Positions 44,062 through 54,120 of a DNA stretch of 64,000 nucleotides are shown here, piece after piece. A model generated the notes under the pieces. That model searched no databases. It was not told the origin of the DNA and saw nothing but the letters and a program-made list of their open reading frames with translations. A program made the position numbers and the translations under genes. The DNA comes from Furcasterigmium furcatum (Eukaryota; Ascomycota; Sordariomycetes; Glomerellales; Plectosphaerellaceae): positions 3,662,934-3,726,933 of the forward strand of contig BCIA01000001.1 in assembly GCA_001599815.1 (NCBI GenBank), in the 5' to 3' direction. Within the stretch, counting starts at the first letter, position 1; each line of letters begins with the position of its first letter.

Positions 44062-44110
44062 AGGCAAAGTAGTTAATCTTGAAGCAATATGATTTACTCT
44101 ACAACAAATT

Positions 44111-45319
44111 CTAATCCATCCACTCCTTCAAGTCTTGTTGCATGCTGGTACGCCATTTCTGCGCCGAGGGCAGAGTGGGAAGGGACATGAAGGCGTGAGG
44201 CACTCCGGGATAGATGTGCAATCCAGTCTCGACCCTGGAACACCGCATGAGTATTAGTACCAGAATCCTTATTGATCTCGGCCCTCAAGGCTGGCTCGAG
44301 TCACACTTACCCGGCAGCTCTCAGCTTTTCCTCCAGTAAAAGACCCTCATCACGGAGCGGATCGAGACCGGCGATGTGCAGCGACACTGGACACAGCCCG
44401 ATAAACTCACTGAGCGGCAGCAAAAGCGGCGAAACATCCGGGTCCGTGGGATCGGGCTTGTACAAGTCGACAAGCGACCTGAGGGTAGCTGTCGTGAGGA
44501 ACGGCGCATCTGCGTTCGTCTCCAGCGAGCTGCGGCGCCCCTCGAGCAGTTCAAGTGGGAAGTGGTCTGGGTGGACGGTGGACGGAGTGCCGAGTATGAG
44601 GCCCCGCACACGAGGAAATGAGGCATCATCCTGTCCCAGGGACCGGCGAGCAACGGAGATGGCGAGGTTGGCACCCGCGCTGACTCCGCCGACGAAGATT
44701 CTGTCCAAGTCAAGGCCGTGGAGGGCCCCGTTTTCGGCAATCCAGCGGAAGGCCGACCATGCATCGTCGGCAGGAGCTGGGAACGTCCATTCTGGTGTAT
44801 GGCGGTAGTTCACGTTCAGAACCGCAGCTCCAGTGTTGAGGGCAATTTGACGGCAGAAGGGATCCTCCGTCTCCAGACTACCTAGGTGAAAGCCACCGCC
44901 ATGGAAGGAGATGTAGAGAGGTAGTCCCTTCTGGGTGTCCAGAACGGCATCTCTGTCCTGATGGGGTTTGTAAAGGCGGACGGGGATGCGCACGCCGTTG
45001 GTGGTCGGGATATCGAAGTCAGCAACATCTAGACCGGCGGCTGGGCGAGGTCAGCTAGTCTCACAGACGGTAGACGGCAACACGATTGGCAGCAGTCACA
45101 TCAATTCTGAATACAAAGATGAATGGTCCTGCGTCACAATCTCTGGAACTTACTAGGGCGGCCGAGGACATCAGCGAAAAGCTTCGCAGTCCTGGCATTG
45201 GCCAAATCACGACGTTCCTCGAGGGTTGCCGCTGGCGGTGGCGCGGGACGCTTCCAGGTCTTCTCGAACTGGATCCATTCCGGCGCAAGACCGCTCGAAT
45301 ATCGGGTAAAGTCGGCCAT
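44111..45319 (-). CDS. alpha/beta hydrolase, HSL-type esterase/lipase
   Basis: Esterase of 339 residues. Exons on the minus strand are 45154-45319, 44311-45040 and 44111-44234. The oxyanion motif is HGGGFHLGS, the nucleophile elbow GGVSAGANLA, the acid DPLRDEG and the catalytic His lies in PGVPHAFM; the triad looks complete. This is the hormone-sensitive-lipase (AB hydrolase_3) family, acting on short acyl esters or lactones. An ATG 15 bases further upstream (45334) is an alternative start. It is adjacent to a flavin monooxygenase on the same strand. Substrate unknown. Confidence 0.92.
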
Positions 45320-45660
45320 CGGAGAGCACGGCAAGGTGACGGCTGCAATGATGTGCTGGCGGGGTGCGATGAGACGACGATAAGAATGATCACCTCAACG
45401 TCAGGTCAGATGGTAAGGAGCTGAGGTCTGAGGAGGGCCGTCTAACTCATAGCGTGATTATACTTACTCCTCGGGAGGTAGGGGATATGGACGAAACTAG
45501 TATCGCCGAGGCTATGAGACTTGACAACAGCCCCATCCTCGTTTATCACCAGGGTCAGAAATGGCGTCCGGGATGCATGGTTAGGCACATGAGAAGGACT
45601 CCAGAATTAGCTAGCCGTAATTTTGATGTTCTCTTCGTATCTTCACAAACTCTCATGCAA
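45320..45660. other. intergenic region
   Basis: Upstream of the esterase gene and downstream of the flavin monooxygenase gene. No feature recognised. Confidence 0.5.
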
Positions 45661-47140
45661 CTATTCGACGATCTGGATATCCTCTGCGTCGTGCCCAAAG
45701 AGCCAATCTCTCCTTTCCTTGTGCCCCCAGTATATCGGGTTCTTCTCGTCGTCCTTGGTGATCCAGATGTCTCTTTCCCGTTGCTCCTCACCATCCGGCA
45801 GATGATACGCTTCCTGAAGCGCTCTCCCGGCTTTCTGAACCTTGGATGCCCTTGGCTGTCGGAGCGCTTGATACTTCTCCAGTCTTCCAGCGAGAGACTG
45901 CTTGGTGGACCCCAAGAGCATCTTCCGGAGCACTGCTGCATCCTCACACGCCATGGCCGCACCAGAGGACATGTACGGCAGCATTGGGTGTACTGCGTCG
46001 CCCAGAAGCACTGCCTTGCCGCTCCTGTGAACCCAGTTGTCGACGAGATCCAAATCGTAGAGGCGCCACTTGAGAAAATCCTGTAGAGGGGAGCATGATT
46101 AGCTGCCAACTGTCGAAAGTCATTAAGTTCCCATATTCAAGAACACTCACCTTCCCAGACAGCGCAATCAGCTTTTGCACCCGCGACTCCCAGCCCGCAA
46201 ATCGCCGTCGTAGCTCAGAGTTGTCCGATATGACGAGCTTGTTCTCCCCCGGCTGGAAAGGGCGGTCTTGCATCGATGACTCGGAGCAGCAAAAGACGAC
46301 GTTGTAGACCTCCCCGCCTCTCACAGGGTACCCGATGACATGGGCCTCCGGGCCACACCACGATGTCACCCACGGTTGTGAGATGAGATCTCGCATCTCG
46401 GGGTCCGCCAGGAGCTCTTGGCCCGGAATCAAGATACGGTAGACAATATCTCCAGTGTCAGTTGGCGGCAGCTCATGGCCCTGAAACTCGGCTCTTGCGC
46501 TGCTCTGCACACCTGTGAACGTTGTCAGCGCTTAAGATCATCTCAATCAGGCTTGAAACTGCCATGAGTGGAGGAGCTGCCTACCGTCTGCCACAACGAC
46601 CAGATCGCCACGCACCGTTTCGCCGCCTTGGAGTATGGCGGCCGGCGCGTCCCAGTCATACGTTTCAACTCGATTGCCAGCCCGTATCGTAACTCCGAGT
46701 TCCTGTGCCCTCTGAAGCAAAACAGTATGGTAGTCTGCCCGATGAACCATCAAGTAGCTGCCGCCAAAGTCCAGCTCCGGCACGCCATGCGGCATGTCGG
46801 CAAGCAGCGCCCCGTTGTCGTAGCGGACGAATCGATTGCCATTGGAATACGTCTTCTTGAGATAGGTCGTGTTCACACCCCATCGGTGGAGGATCTTGAA
46901 GCAGTTGGGCGGGATGCGCATGCCAGCGCCAACCTCGCCAAAACTCACGGCCTGCTCAAGAATCGTGACCCGATGGCCGTCGAGAGCAAGGCCGATGGAG
47001 GCGAGGAGACCTCCCAACCCAGCACCGACGATGACAATATCGAGTTTGTTGCCGGTGTCTTGGCCGGCGATTGCCGAGGCTGATGGGGTGGCGTCTCCGT
47101 CGATCATTGTATGGTCCAGGTGTGGTGATGTGTGTGCCAT
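45661..47140 (-). CDS. FAD-dependent monooxygenase, salicylate-hydroxylase-like
   Basis: Group A flavoprotein monooxygenase of 445 residues. Exons on the minus strand are 46585-47140, 46151-46512 and 45661-46080. The FAD dinucleotide fold IVIVGAGLGGLLASIGLAL (GxGxxG at about 39-44) is followed by ILEQAVSFGEVGAG, the VADGVQS (DG) motif restored by splicing, and the second FAD motif GDAVHPMLPY with Asp334. It resembles fungal 6-hydroxynicotinate/salicylate hydroxylase-like enzymes, which hydroxylate aromatic rings, sometimes with decarboxylation. No signal peptide. The stop at 45661 leaves a short C-terminus (HDAEDIQIVE), so a further 3' exon cannot be excluded. Divergent from the Zn2Cys6 regulator. 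Confidence 0.92.
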
Positions 47141-47576
47141 AGGTCTACCAGGGACTGGTACTACCGGAGGAATTTCCAAAATACAACTTATTTGAGGTCT
47201 TTCCCCTTGGAAAGGTGCTCCGTGATCTCGACCCCGTGATTTCTCTTCGGCCATCTTCATCGGCACTTGAGGTCGGAAACGCATCACCAGAGAGAGCCAA
47301 GTAGCTGGAACAGGAATGGGCGTTAAACCTAAAGGGGCATCGCCGACAACCCCACGAATGTGGCCCCATATCAGGGGTATCTTGACCAGGGGCGATCCCT
47401 GACGACCACGCCCCACCAGCCTTATTCCCGTACTTGGTGGCAATGGTGCTATTGCTTGGTAGAATGTCGTGCTTGGATCCTCGGGCCAAGGCGTTCAATA
47501 CGGCTTGGTGACAGGCCTACAGGTCTCCCAAGGAGATCGATCGCTCATCTCTCATTGAACTCATCAGTTTCTCGCC
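47141..47576. other. divergent promoter between flavin monooxygenase and Zn2Cys6 regulator
   Basis: 436 bases with no gene. The open frame of the monooxygenase extends upstream without a better start. Confidence 0.55.
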
Positions 47577-50500
47577 ATGTCGGATCTCAATTTGGTGCAT
47601 GTTGACCAGTCTTCGTTCTCAAAGAAGAGGAAGCTCGGCCCTGGCGCCTGCAAGAGATGCCACGAAAGAAAGGTCAAGTGTGATGCCGGTATGTCCCTGC
47701 ATCTCTATCGCCGAGCACCTATGATGGGAAATTGACCAGCGGACTTGCTCACAGGCCCGGCAACCGAACGACGGGGGCCATGTAGCGTCAGTTCGCGAAG
47801 CACCCCTTTGAGACTGTTACCCTTTCGTCTGACCTTCAAGCCTTCTACAGAACTGCGTGGCGTCAGGGGACATATGCCGGTGAGTTAATGTACTTGGCGT
47901 GGGTGCTTCTTCGAGGTGAGACATCGTCTGACAGTACTCATACATTAGGAGTCACGTTGATGGCCGGTCCAGAAACAACGCCCAAGCATCTGTTCAACGA
48001 GATCTTGATTCGACTGGATGGCCAAGGTTAGTACGCCAGCACGAGCATTGAAATGAATCTCCCTGCTCGTTTGGAGCACTTCAGTTCTGATACCCCATCT
48101 TCTCTGCATCTCTAGTCAGAATGACCCATTGTCAGGAATTTCGCAAGACACAGCGTCGCTTCGTGGCGACTTGTCAACCTCTGGCCTCGTTCTCACAACG
48201 CCCCCCTCCGAGGATGACGCAGGAGGACTCCCCTGGGACTCCAATGAGACGATGGGGACAGATGACATACAAGGAGAGCAACATTACCCTGTTCGGACCA
48301 TGAACTTCACATCTGTATCGGCCACTCATACACATCGGAGCTTGGATTCCGAGGTTGAGGACTCGGGGAACAGCAGAAGCACCGGCAGTCTGAGAAACGA
48401 CATTTCAGTCATCACTGGCCACCTCTCCCCGCCATATGCTTCAGTCCAAGTCCCGGCAGAACCTCCTGTTGTGCCATCCGTGCCTCTAGATCGATTCGAG
48501 GCCTATGTTAGGGATACACTTGGTGCCTACGCTCCGTCTTTCCAAGGGCAGAAACAACGGGCTTCTACCAACAACCAACAGATCCAGGGTCAGGTGGGCA
48601 GCCAACCGACCTTCAACAACTCGACCGCATCGTGGGACGACCAGGGGTATTTGGAATCGACTGCGTCTTTAGGCGTTGTCCGACCTCTAGACGTCAACAT
48701 GTCGTTGCGCTCGACTCTCGACTTGGAGCAACAAGTCACGCAACTAGACTCGGCCGACATGGAGTATCTCAAGGCCAAGGGAGCATTCGATCTGCCCCCT
48801 CGCAAGCTTCAAGAAGACCTCGTAGAAGTATTCTTCCTCGACGTGCACCCAACTGCACCCGTTGTCAATCGCGCAGACTTCCTATCGACTTTCTACAGCA
48901 ACGGTAATCCAAGCCGCTTGCTTCTCTTCGCCATCTTCACGTCTGCATCACGTGCGTGCCGGAATCCAGCGCTGCTTGACAACCGAGGGACGAATCAAGG
49001 CAGCGCCCAACGATTCTACAAGGCCACCAAGGTAGGATGCCGAAGCGGGACGAACAGGCGAACTTCAAGCAGAGGGCTAACGAAGAAACTGCACAGGCAC
49101 TCCTAGATACTGGATACGAGCGCAACCATTTGGTTCGTATACAGGCGCTATTGCTGTTGACATGGTGGTGGGATAAGAAGGACGACGGGGGCAGGAACAT
49201 GAGGTCTTGCTCCGTAGATGCGATCAACACAGCTCAAAGCTTGGGAATGCACCGATGGTATGTCAAAGAACTGAATATCTTGCTCTGGAATACTGACTTG
49301 CTTAGGGACCATTATCCAAAAGACGACATCGTGCTTGCTAGGCTATGGAAGCGAATATGGTGGACATGTTTTGTATGTTGGAAACACCCAGCCGCTGGAA
49401 ACCTCCACTAACATGACCGCGAAGAATCACGATGTGGCCGTGGCGGTATCTCATGGGCTCCCATGCATTCTGTCTCTCACGGAATTCGACGTCCAACCAC
49501 TCTCCGCGGATGATTTCAACGAGGAACCCTCCACGCTCGTCCATCTTCAACGATGGGGTTACAAACCAGTCGAGGTTTCGTTTTCGATCCAAGTTATCAA
49601 AGTCGCAGAGACCCTGCACCACATCCACACAGCTTGCTTCGTTACCCAAAGTCTTCAGCAGACTCTTACCAAACCCATCTCGCAGCGGGAATCCCACCTC
49701 TCGTTGCTCCGGCAAGCCGGGCAACAACCCTTGCCTCCGGGTGTAACAGAAAGAACCTTCACCTTTTCAGACGACTACAATGATCACGGCATACAGCTAT
49801 GCCGACAGTGGCTGGAAGAGCTCCCTGACCTTGTGAAATACGACCCAGATGACGTGCAAGGCCACGAGTTCTGGCCGGGATTCCTCCATGTTCTTTATCT
49901 GTGAGTCCCAAAACCATGAAACGTGGGCATTTGAGGGCGAGCACATCTAACAACGGGATTTCGGGGAGGCAGCACGAATGTTATGCTTCGTTATAGACAA
50001 AAAGCCGTCCTCCGACCAACCAACGGTCGAGCTGAGGCCGAGAGGCAGTATTGTCAGACGCGTGGCATCGCTGCTGCGACGATGATCAGCAAGATTCTGC
50101 GGAACGCCCGAGCGCACAATCATATTTTGCGCTTCACCGGCCAACTGTACGATTGAATCCTTGTCTCCATGATCCTAGGTACTGGGCAACAGCTGATCTT
50201 CTCTGAAATGTGTAGAACTATCTCGCTCTACAACTGCATGATCTTCTTCCTCATCGAAGGCCAGTCGCCACGAGACGAGGTCCAGCGGGACGCGAAGAGC
50301 AAATACTCACAATGTCTGCACATTCTCTACGAATTCAGCCAGCTATGGGTCAGCGCTTCGTTGACTCACCGGCTCTTCGAAACTTTGCAAGCCCATATGC
50401 AAATAAGCAAGCCCGTCGCCTCTGCGGGTGTCATATCATCGTCAGCCTCGACCTCGTCCTTCTTCGCCACTGAGCCCTCGGGAACACCCCTTTCCGGTCT

Positions 50501-50851
50501 GCGCGTGTCAAGCGAGATTACAATGTCCCATCTCCAGGAGTATGTTGCCCAAACTTCATGTTGAGATAACCAAGCCCTAGATGTAGAACTAACCCCCTTA
50601 GTAGATTGCTAGCAACTGAGTTCTACTACGACGACTGCAGTACAACAGGAACGGGGTTGAGTCTTGATCCATCCAATGGATTGGACAGCAACTTGTCTTT
50701 CCCGGGAGGTGTGAACCAGTTCTTCTTGGAGGACGACGCTCAACCTTCTCCGGATTTCAGCTTACCACTCGGGGCCGGGGCGCCGGATTCCGTGGATATC
50801 GCGAGATGGTATGTTCATGCTCAGGACTATATGGATTTCAAACTGACGTGA
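47577..50851 (+). CDS. Zn2Cys6 transcription factor with fungal_trans domain
   Basis: Regulator of about 872 residues in eleven exons: 47577-47688, 47755-47786 (32 nt), 47851-47879 (29 nt), 47949-48026, 48116-49031, 49097-49257, 49306-49372, 49425-49900, 49973-50146, 50216-50539 and 50602-50851. The two micro-exons complete the zinc cluster: CKRCHERKVKC joins to GPC, then NCVASGDICR, giving Cx2Cx6Cx11Cx2Cx6C. If either micro-exon is read through, the second half of the cluster is lost. A Lys/Arg-rich stretch precedes it (KKRKLG). From about residue 300 the fungal_trans middle-homology region follows: FFLDVHPTAPVVNRADF, LLLFAIFTSASR, SLGMHRW and WKRIWWTCF. Located between enzymes, it is a candidate pathway-specific activator. 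The splice site at 49425 (AAG acceptor) is the least certain. Confidence 0.9.
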
Positions 50852-51415
50852 GGCATCTAGGATCGATTTCTTCGGGTTGGGCGAAGGAACCACAGCGGAA
50901 GATTCCCAATTCATGTATGGCGATAAATGAACCTCGGAATAAATGTATTAGGTTGTCGACAATGGATGATCTCGGAGCTACTGCTGTAGGGTTGCAACAC
51001 GCGCGGGTTCATGTGGGTTCTGAGATCATACACGCAGGGCGCGCTCGAGGAAGAGAATCGAGAGGAATGAGGCATGGGCTCTCAGGCACCCGCGTCCGCC
51101 AACATTTCTCGGAAATCCAACATGAGGTTGAGCCAAGAGGATGATGAGCATGAGAATTAGGCGCCTTGACTGCTTCGGGCGTCAAGTATGGAGCCATGCA
51201 ATCGGTCAATGACGCGAGGTTCACCATGCCTAGAATAGAATCGCCGACCCCTGACACCATAGAACGGCGGGTACAAGTATGTGGCCCTCGGCCTTCCACT
51301 GGCCCAGGGCGGAGAAAAGCTGCCCGAGGAAGAACAAAACGACGTTAAACATCGAGCCTTCCCAAGTTCTCTTGTGATCCTCCAAGGTCTTACTATTCCC
51401 GCTCAATCTCACACC
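50852..51415. other. intergenic region
   Basis: 3' flank of the regulator and promoter of the lactonase-like hydrolase. Small open frames without support. Confidence 0.5.
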
Positions 51416-52282
51416 ATGTCTTCGCCCAAATCGAGTGGGCTGCTGTCCGTCTCCCAGACACCCGATATTCAATTGTTCTACACTGTCACTCCTGGTCTTC
51501 CTCTCGTGCCAGAGAAGCCGGTCATAGTCCTTTCTCACTCTCTCTCGGCCGCGACCTGGCTATGGGACAGCTTTGTTGAGGAGTTCTCCTCTCATTACAC
51601 CATCGTTCGTTACGACATCCGGTTCCATGGCCAATCTCCTCTTTCTACAACGGCAAACTTTGACTACGAAGCGGGCCACACAATCGACGACCTGGCTTCG
51701 GATGTGGCCAAGCTTCTCGATCACCTCGGTATCCAACAAGCAGAGGCGTTCATCGGCCTCAGCATCGGCGGCGGGATCGGCGTAGCCCTGGCGTCCGCCC
51801 ATGCCAGTCGGTTCCGCCATTTTATTGTCGTTGGCAGCCGCGCAAATGCCTCACCAGGAGATGACAAGATCTGGGATGAGCGAGTCGCGCTGGGTCGGGA
51901 TCAAGGGATACCGGCGCTGGTAAGACAAAGTGTTGATCGGTGGTTCAACGCCCAGTGGAGGGTCGCAAACCCAGACCTGGTGGCCAGCATCACCGAGAAG
52001 GCTGGGTCCCAGTCCCTCGAGGGCTACATTGCCAACGTGGCGGCACTGAGGAGACTGAACCTTTGGCCGAGCGCTGCTGCTATTAAAGAGCAGGGAGATG
52101 GCTCGAAGATCTTGTTCGTCGTCGGGGAGGAAGATGCCGTGCCGGTCATTGAAGAGACCAGGGCGCTTGCCGCTCACACGGAGAGCAAGGTTGAAATCGT
52201 CCAGGATGCTGGGCATATTACGCATATCCAGCAGCCGGTGCCGTTTTTCAGGTTGATCAAGCAGCTCTTGGAGGGGCAATAA
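51416..52282 (+). CDS. alpha/beta hydrolase, 3-oxoadipate enol-lactonase-like
   Basis: Intronless gene for 288 residues. Catalytic triad visible as Ser116 in FIGLSIGGG, Asp in GEEDAVP and His in DAGHITHIQQP. The lid region and overall length match 3-oxoadipate enol-lactone hydrolases (PcaD-like), which open lactone or enol-lactone rings. The start at 51416 (MSSPKSSGLLSVSQTPDIQ) is preferred over in-frame codons further upstream. Two genes away from a Baeyer-Villiger-type monooxygenase, it is the best local candidate for opening the lactone such an enzyme would form; this pairing is inference. Confidence 0.9.
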   Translation: MSSPKSSGLLSVSQTPDIQLFYTVTPGLPLVPEKPVIVLSHSLSAATWLWDSFVEEFSSHYTIVRYDIRFHGQSPLSTTANFDYEAGHTIDDLASDVAKLLDHLGIQQAEAFIGLSIGGGIGVALASAHASRFRHFIVVGSRANASPGDDKIWDERVALGRDQGIPALVRQSVDRWFNAQWRVANPDLVASITEKAGSQSLEGYIANVAALRRLNLWPSAAAIKEQGDGSKILFVVGEEDAVPVIEETRALAAHTESKVEIVQDAGHITHIQQPVPFFRLIKQLLEGQ

Positions 52283-52488
52283 TTAGATACGAGAGTCAAT
52301 AGACACATGAGCCGCTGGAGCTTGGAAACATGCGTGAGCTTGAAACAGCTTGAATTCTTGAAATACTCTCGTCGAATACTGACTCAACACTTTAAGAATG
52401 CCAAATAAACGTGCGTATGTCAGCCGCCAACCATCACAAATGTACACGCCGCGATGGTGACCAACGAAAAGTTCAATTAAACTGCTTC

Positions 52489-53554
52489 TTACTCGTCCTG
52501 TTTCCCGAGCTTTATCTTGCCTGCCTTCCTCTGATCAACCCAAGTAGTGTTCTGCTCGCCTAGCCATGCGTTTCTAGATGCCTGAACTCCTTCTTCCAGT
52601 TCGGTGTACTTGCCGTTTGACACGTAAAGGGATTTCCCGTGGTAGGCACGATTCAGCCCCAGATAGACAATGGCTCGAGCGACCTCCTCTGGTGTGTTCA
52701 CCGGGAGACCCTTTTCCTGCCACAAACCGGCGACCTTGGCCGTAAACGGGGTGAGCGTGAACCAGGGAGCAACAACATTCGCTCGCACGAGGCCCTCGTC
52801 CTTCAGCGTGTCGCGGAGCGAGCGAACCAGGCCGATAACTCCGTGTTTGGCAGCGTTGTACACAGGGATGCCGGGAGTGTCCAGGTACGACGCCGCGGAG
52901 CCCGTGAGAACCAACGACCCCTTCACGCCGAGGCGACGGAAGTAGCTGAGCGCCAGTTTTGTTGTGTAAATGGCGCCACGGATGTTGACGTCCAGTACCA
53001 CGAGCGTTGGTGCCTTCAGCTTGCCGGCATCGTCAAAAGTATCGACGAAGGCATCCTCCGCAACCTCGTCGATGCCGGCGTTTCCGAGCACGATATCGAT
53101 GCGGCCGTGCTTCTCCACCGTTTTCTCGAACACATTGAGCTGGTCATCCCAGTTGAGAACAGAGCCTTGGAAGAAAGTGACGTTTCTGGGGGCGTGAAAG
53201 AGTCAGCGACACTCTGACAAGATGGGATCTCCTGGGGTATCAATACCCTCCCAAATCCGCCACGAGCTTCTCGCTGGCTGTACGATTGGTGTCCAAGAAA
53301 CTGACTTTGGCCCCCAGCTTGACAAGCAGCCGCACTCTACCGGACAATATGGTCAGTACTGGGACATCAGTATGGAAAGGTGAGTTGGAGCCCGTACGTC
53401 GCCTCTCCGATGCCCGTCGCACCACCTAGATTCAGAAGTCAGGCCAAACAACGTCAAAGTAGACCTGACTCAGGATAAACAAACCCGTGAGAATTACAAC
53501 TTTATCCTTTGCTTCCCTAAAGAGGGGATCGTCGGCAAGAATGTCGAAAGCCAT
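52489..53554 (-). CDS. short-chain dehydrogenase/reductase
   Basis: SDR of 294 residues. Exons on the minus strand are 53485-53554, 53398-53425 (28 nt), 53247-53336 and 52489-53185. The coenzyme motif TGGATGIGEAT is split by the first two introns. NAG in LGNAGID, Ser in LTGSAASY and the catalytic Tyr-x3-Lys in YNAAK are present. It resembles fungal 15-hydroxyprostaglandin-dehydrogenase-like SDRs that oxidise secondary alcohols with NAD. Head-to-head with the Baeyer-Villiger-type gene, it could make the ketone that enzyme needs. An intron at 53186-53246 contains a GGGTAT-CA-ATACCC inverted repeat similar to promoter elements elsewhere in the cluster. Confidence 0.92.
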
Positions 53555-54120
53555 GTTGTTGAACCGAGTGAGCACCACGACGAGGAGAGTCGACGCAGGT
53601 CAGTTCACCCCTTTGCAGTTGTTCTCCCTCCACCATTATTATCAATAATCACCCCGATAACAAGCTCCTCGCGCGAACGGGTCGGCGAAAGTTCGATGAT
53701 GCCATCCTCAGAAGTTCAGGGTCTCGATGGCGACATCAATATAGCGCCTGAGACCATCGCCGAGCTAGGACAGGGGTGCGAGTCAATGGACTCTCGGCAC
53801 CTCTGACACCATTTCTTCCATGTGGCATCATCCCAGGTTCCCATGTTCCCCACGACGGCGCTTCCTCTTCTGATCTAAGAGAGCAGGGGTAGCTGCAAGC
53901 CACGGCTCTTTGGGCCCACGCTGCTGGGAAGAGCCTGATGCATTCACGGTTTAGCTTCCGGCCGGTGCGATGCGGCAGGGCGCTTGACGCTACCGAGCGG
54001 AAGAATCATGTCTCCCGGCCTCTTAATCGTTGGCTTATCCCTCCTCTTCAAGGCGAGCATCTCATCCCTGGGTACATACGGCATAGTCATCCCTACACGT
54101 GACAGGGCATCCAACACACC
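53555..54120. other. divergent promoter between SDR and Baeyer-Villiger monooxygenase
   Basis: 566 bases with no supported gene. Confidence 0.5.

Noticed and set aside
47755..47879. Read-through exon 47755-47879 in the Zn2Cys6 gene
   Set aside because: Stays open but loses two zinc-binding cysteines and breaks the downstream phase; the two micro-exon model restores both.
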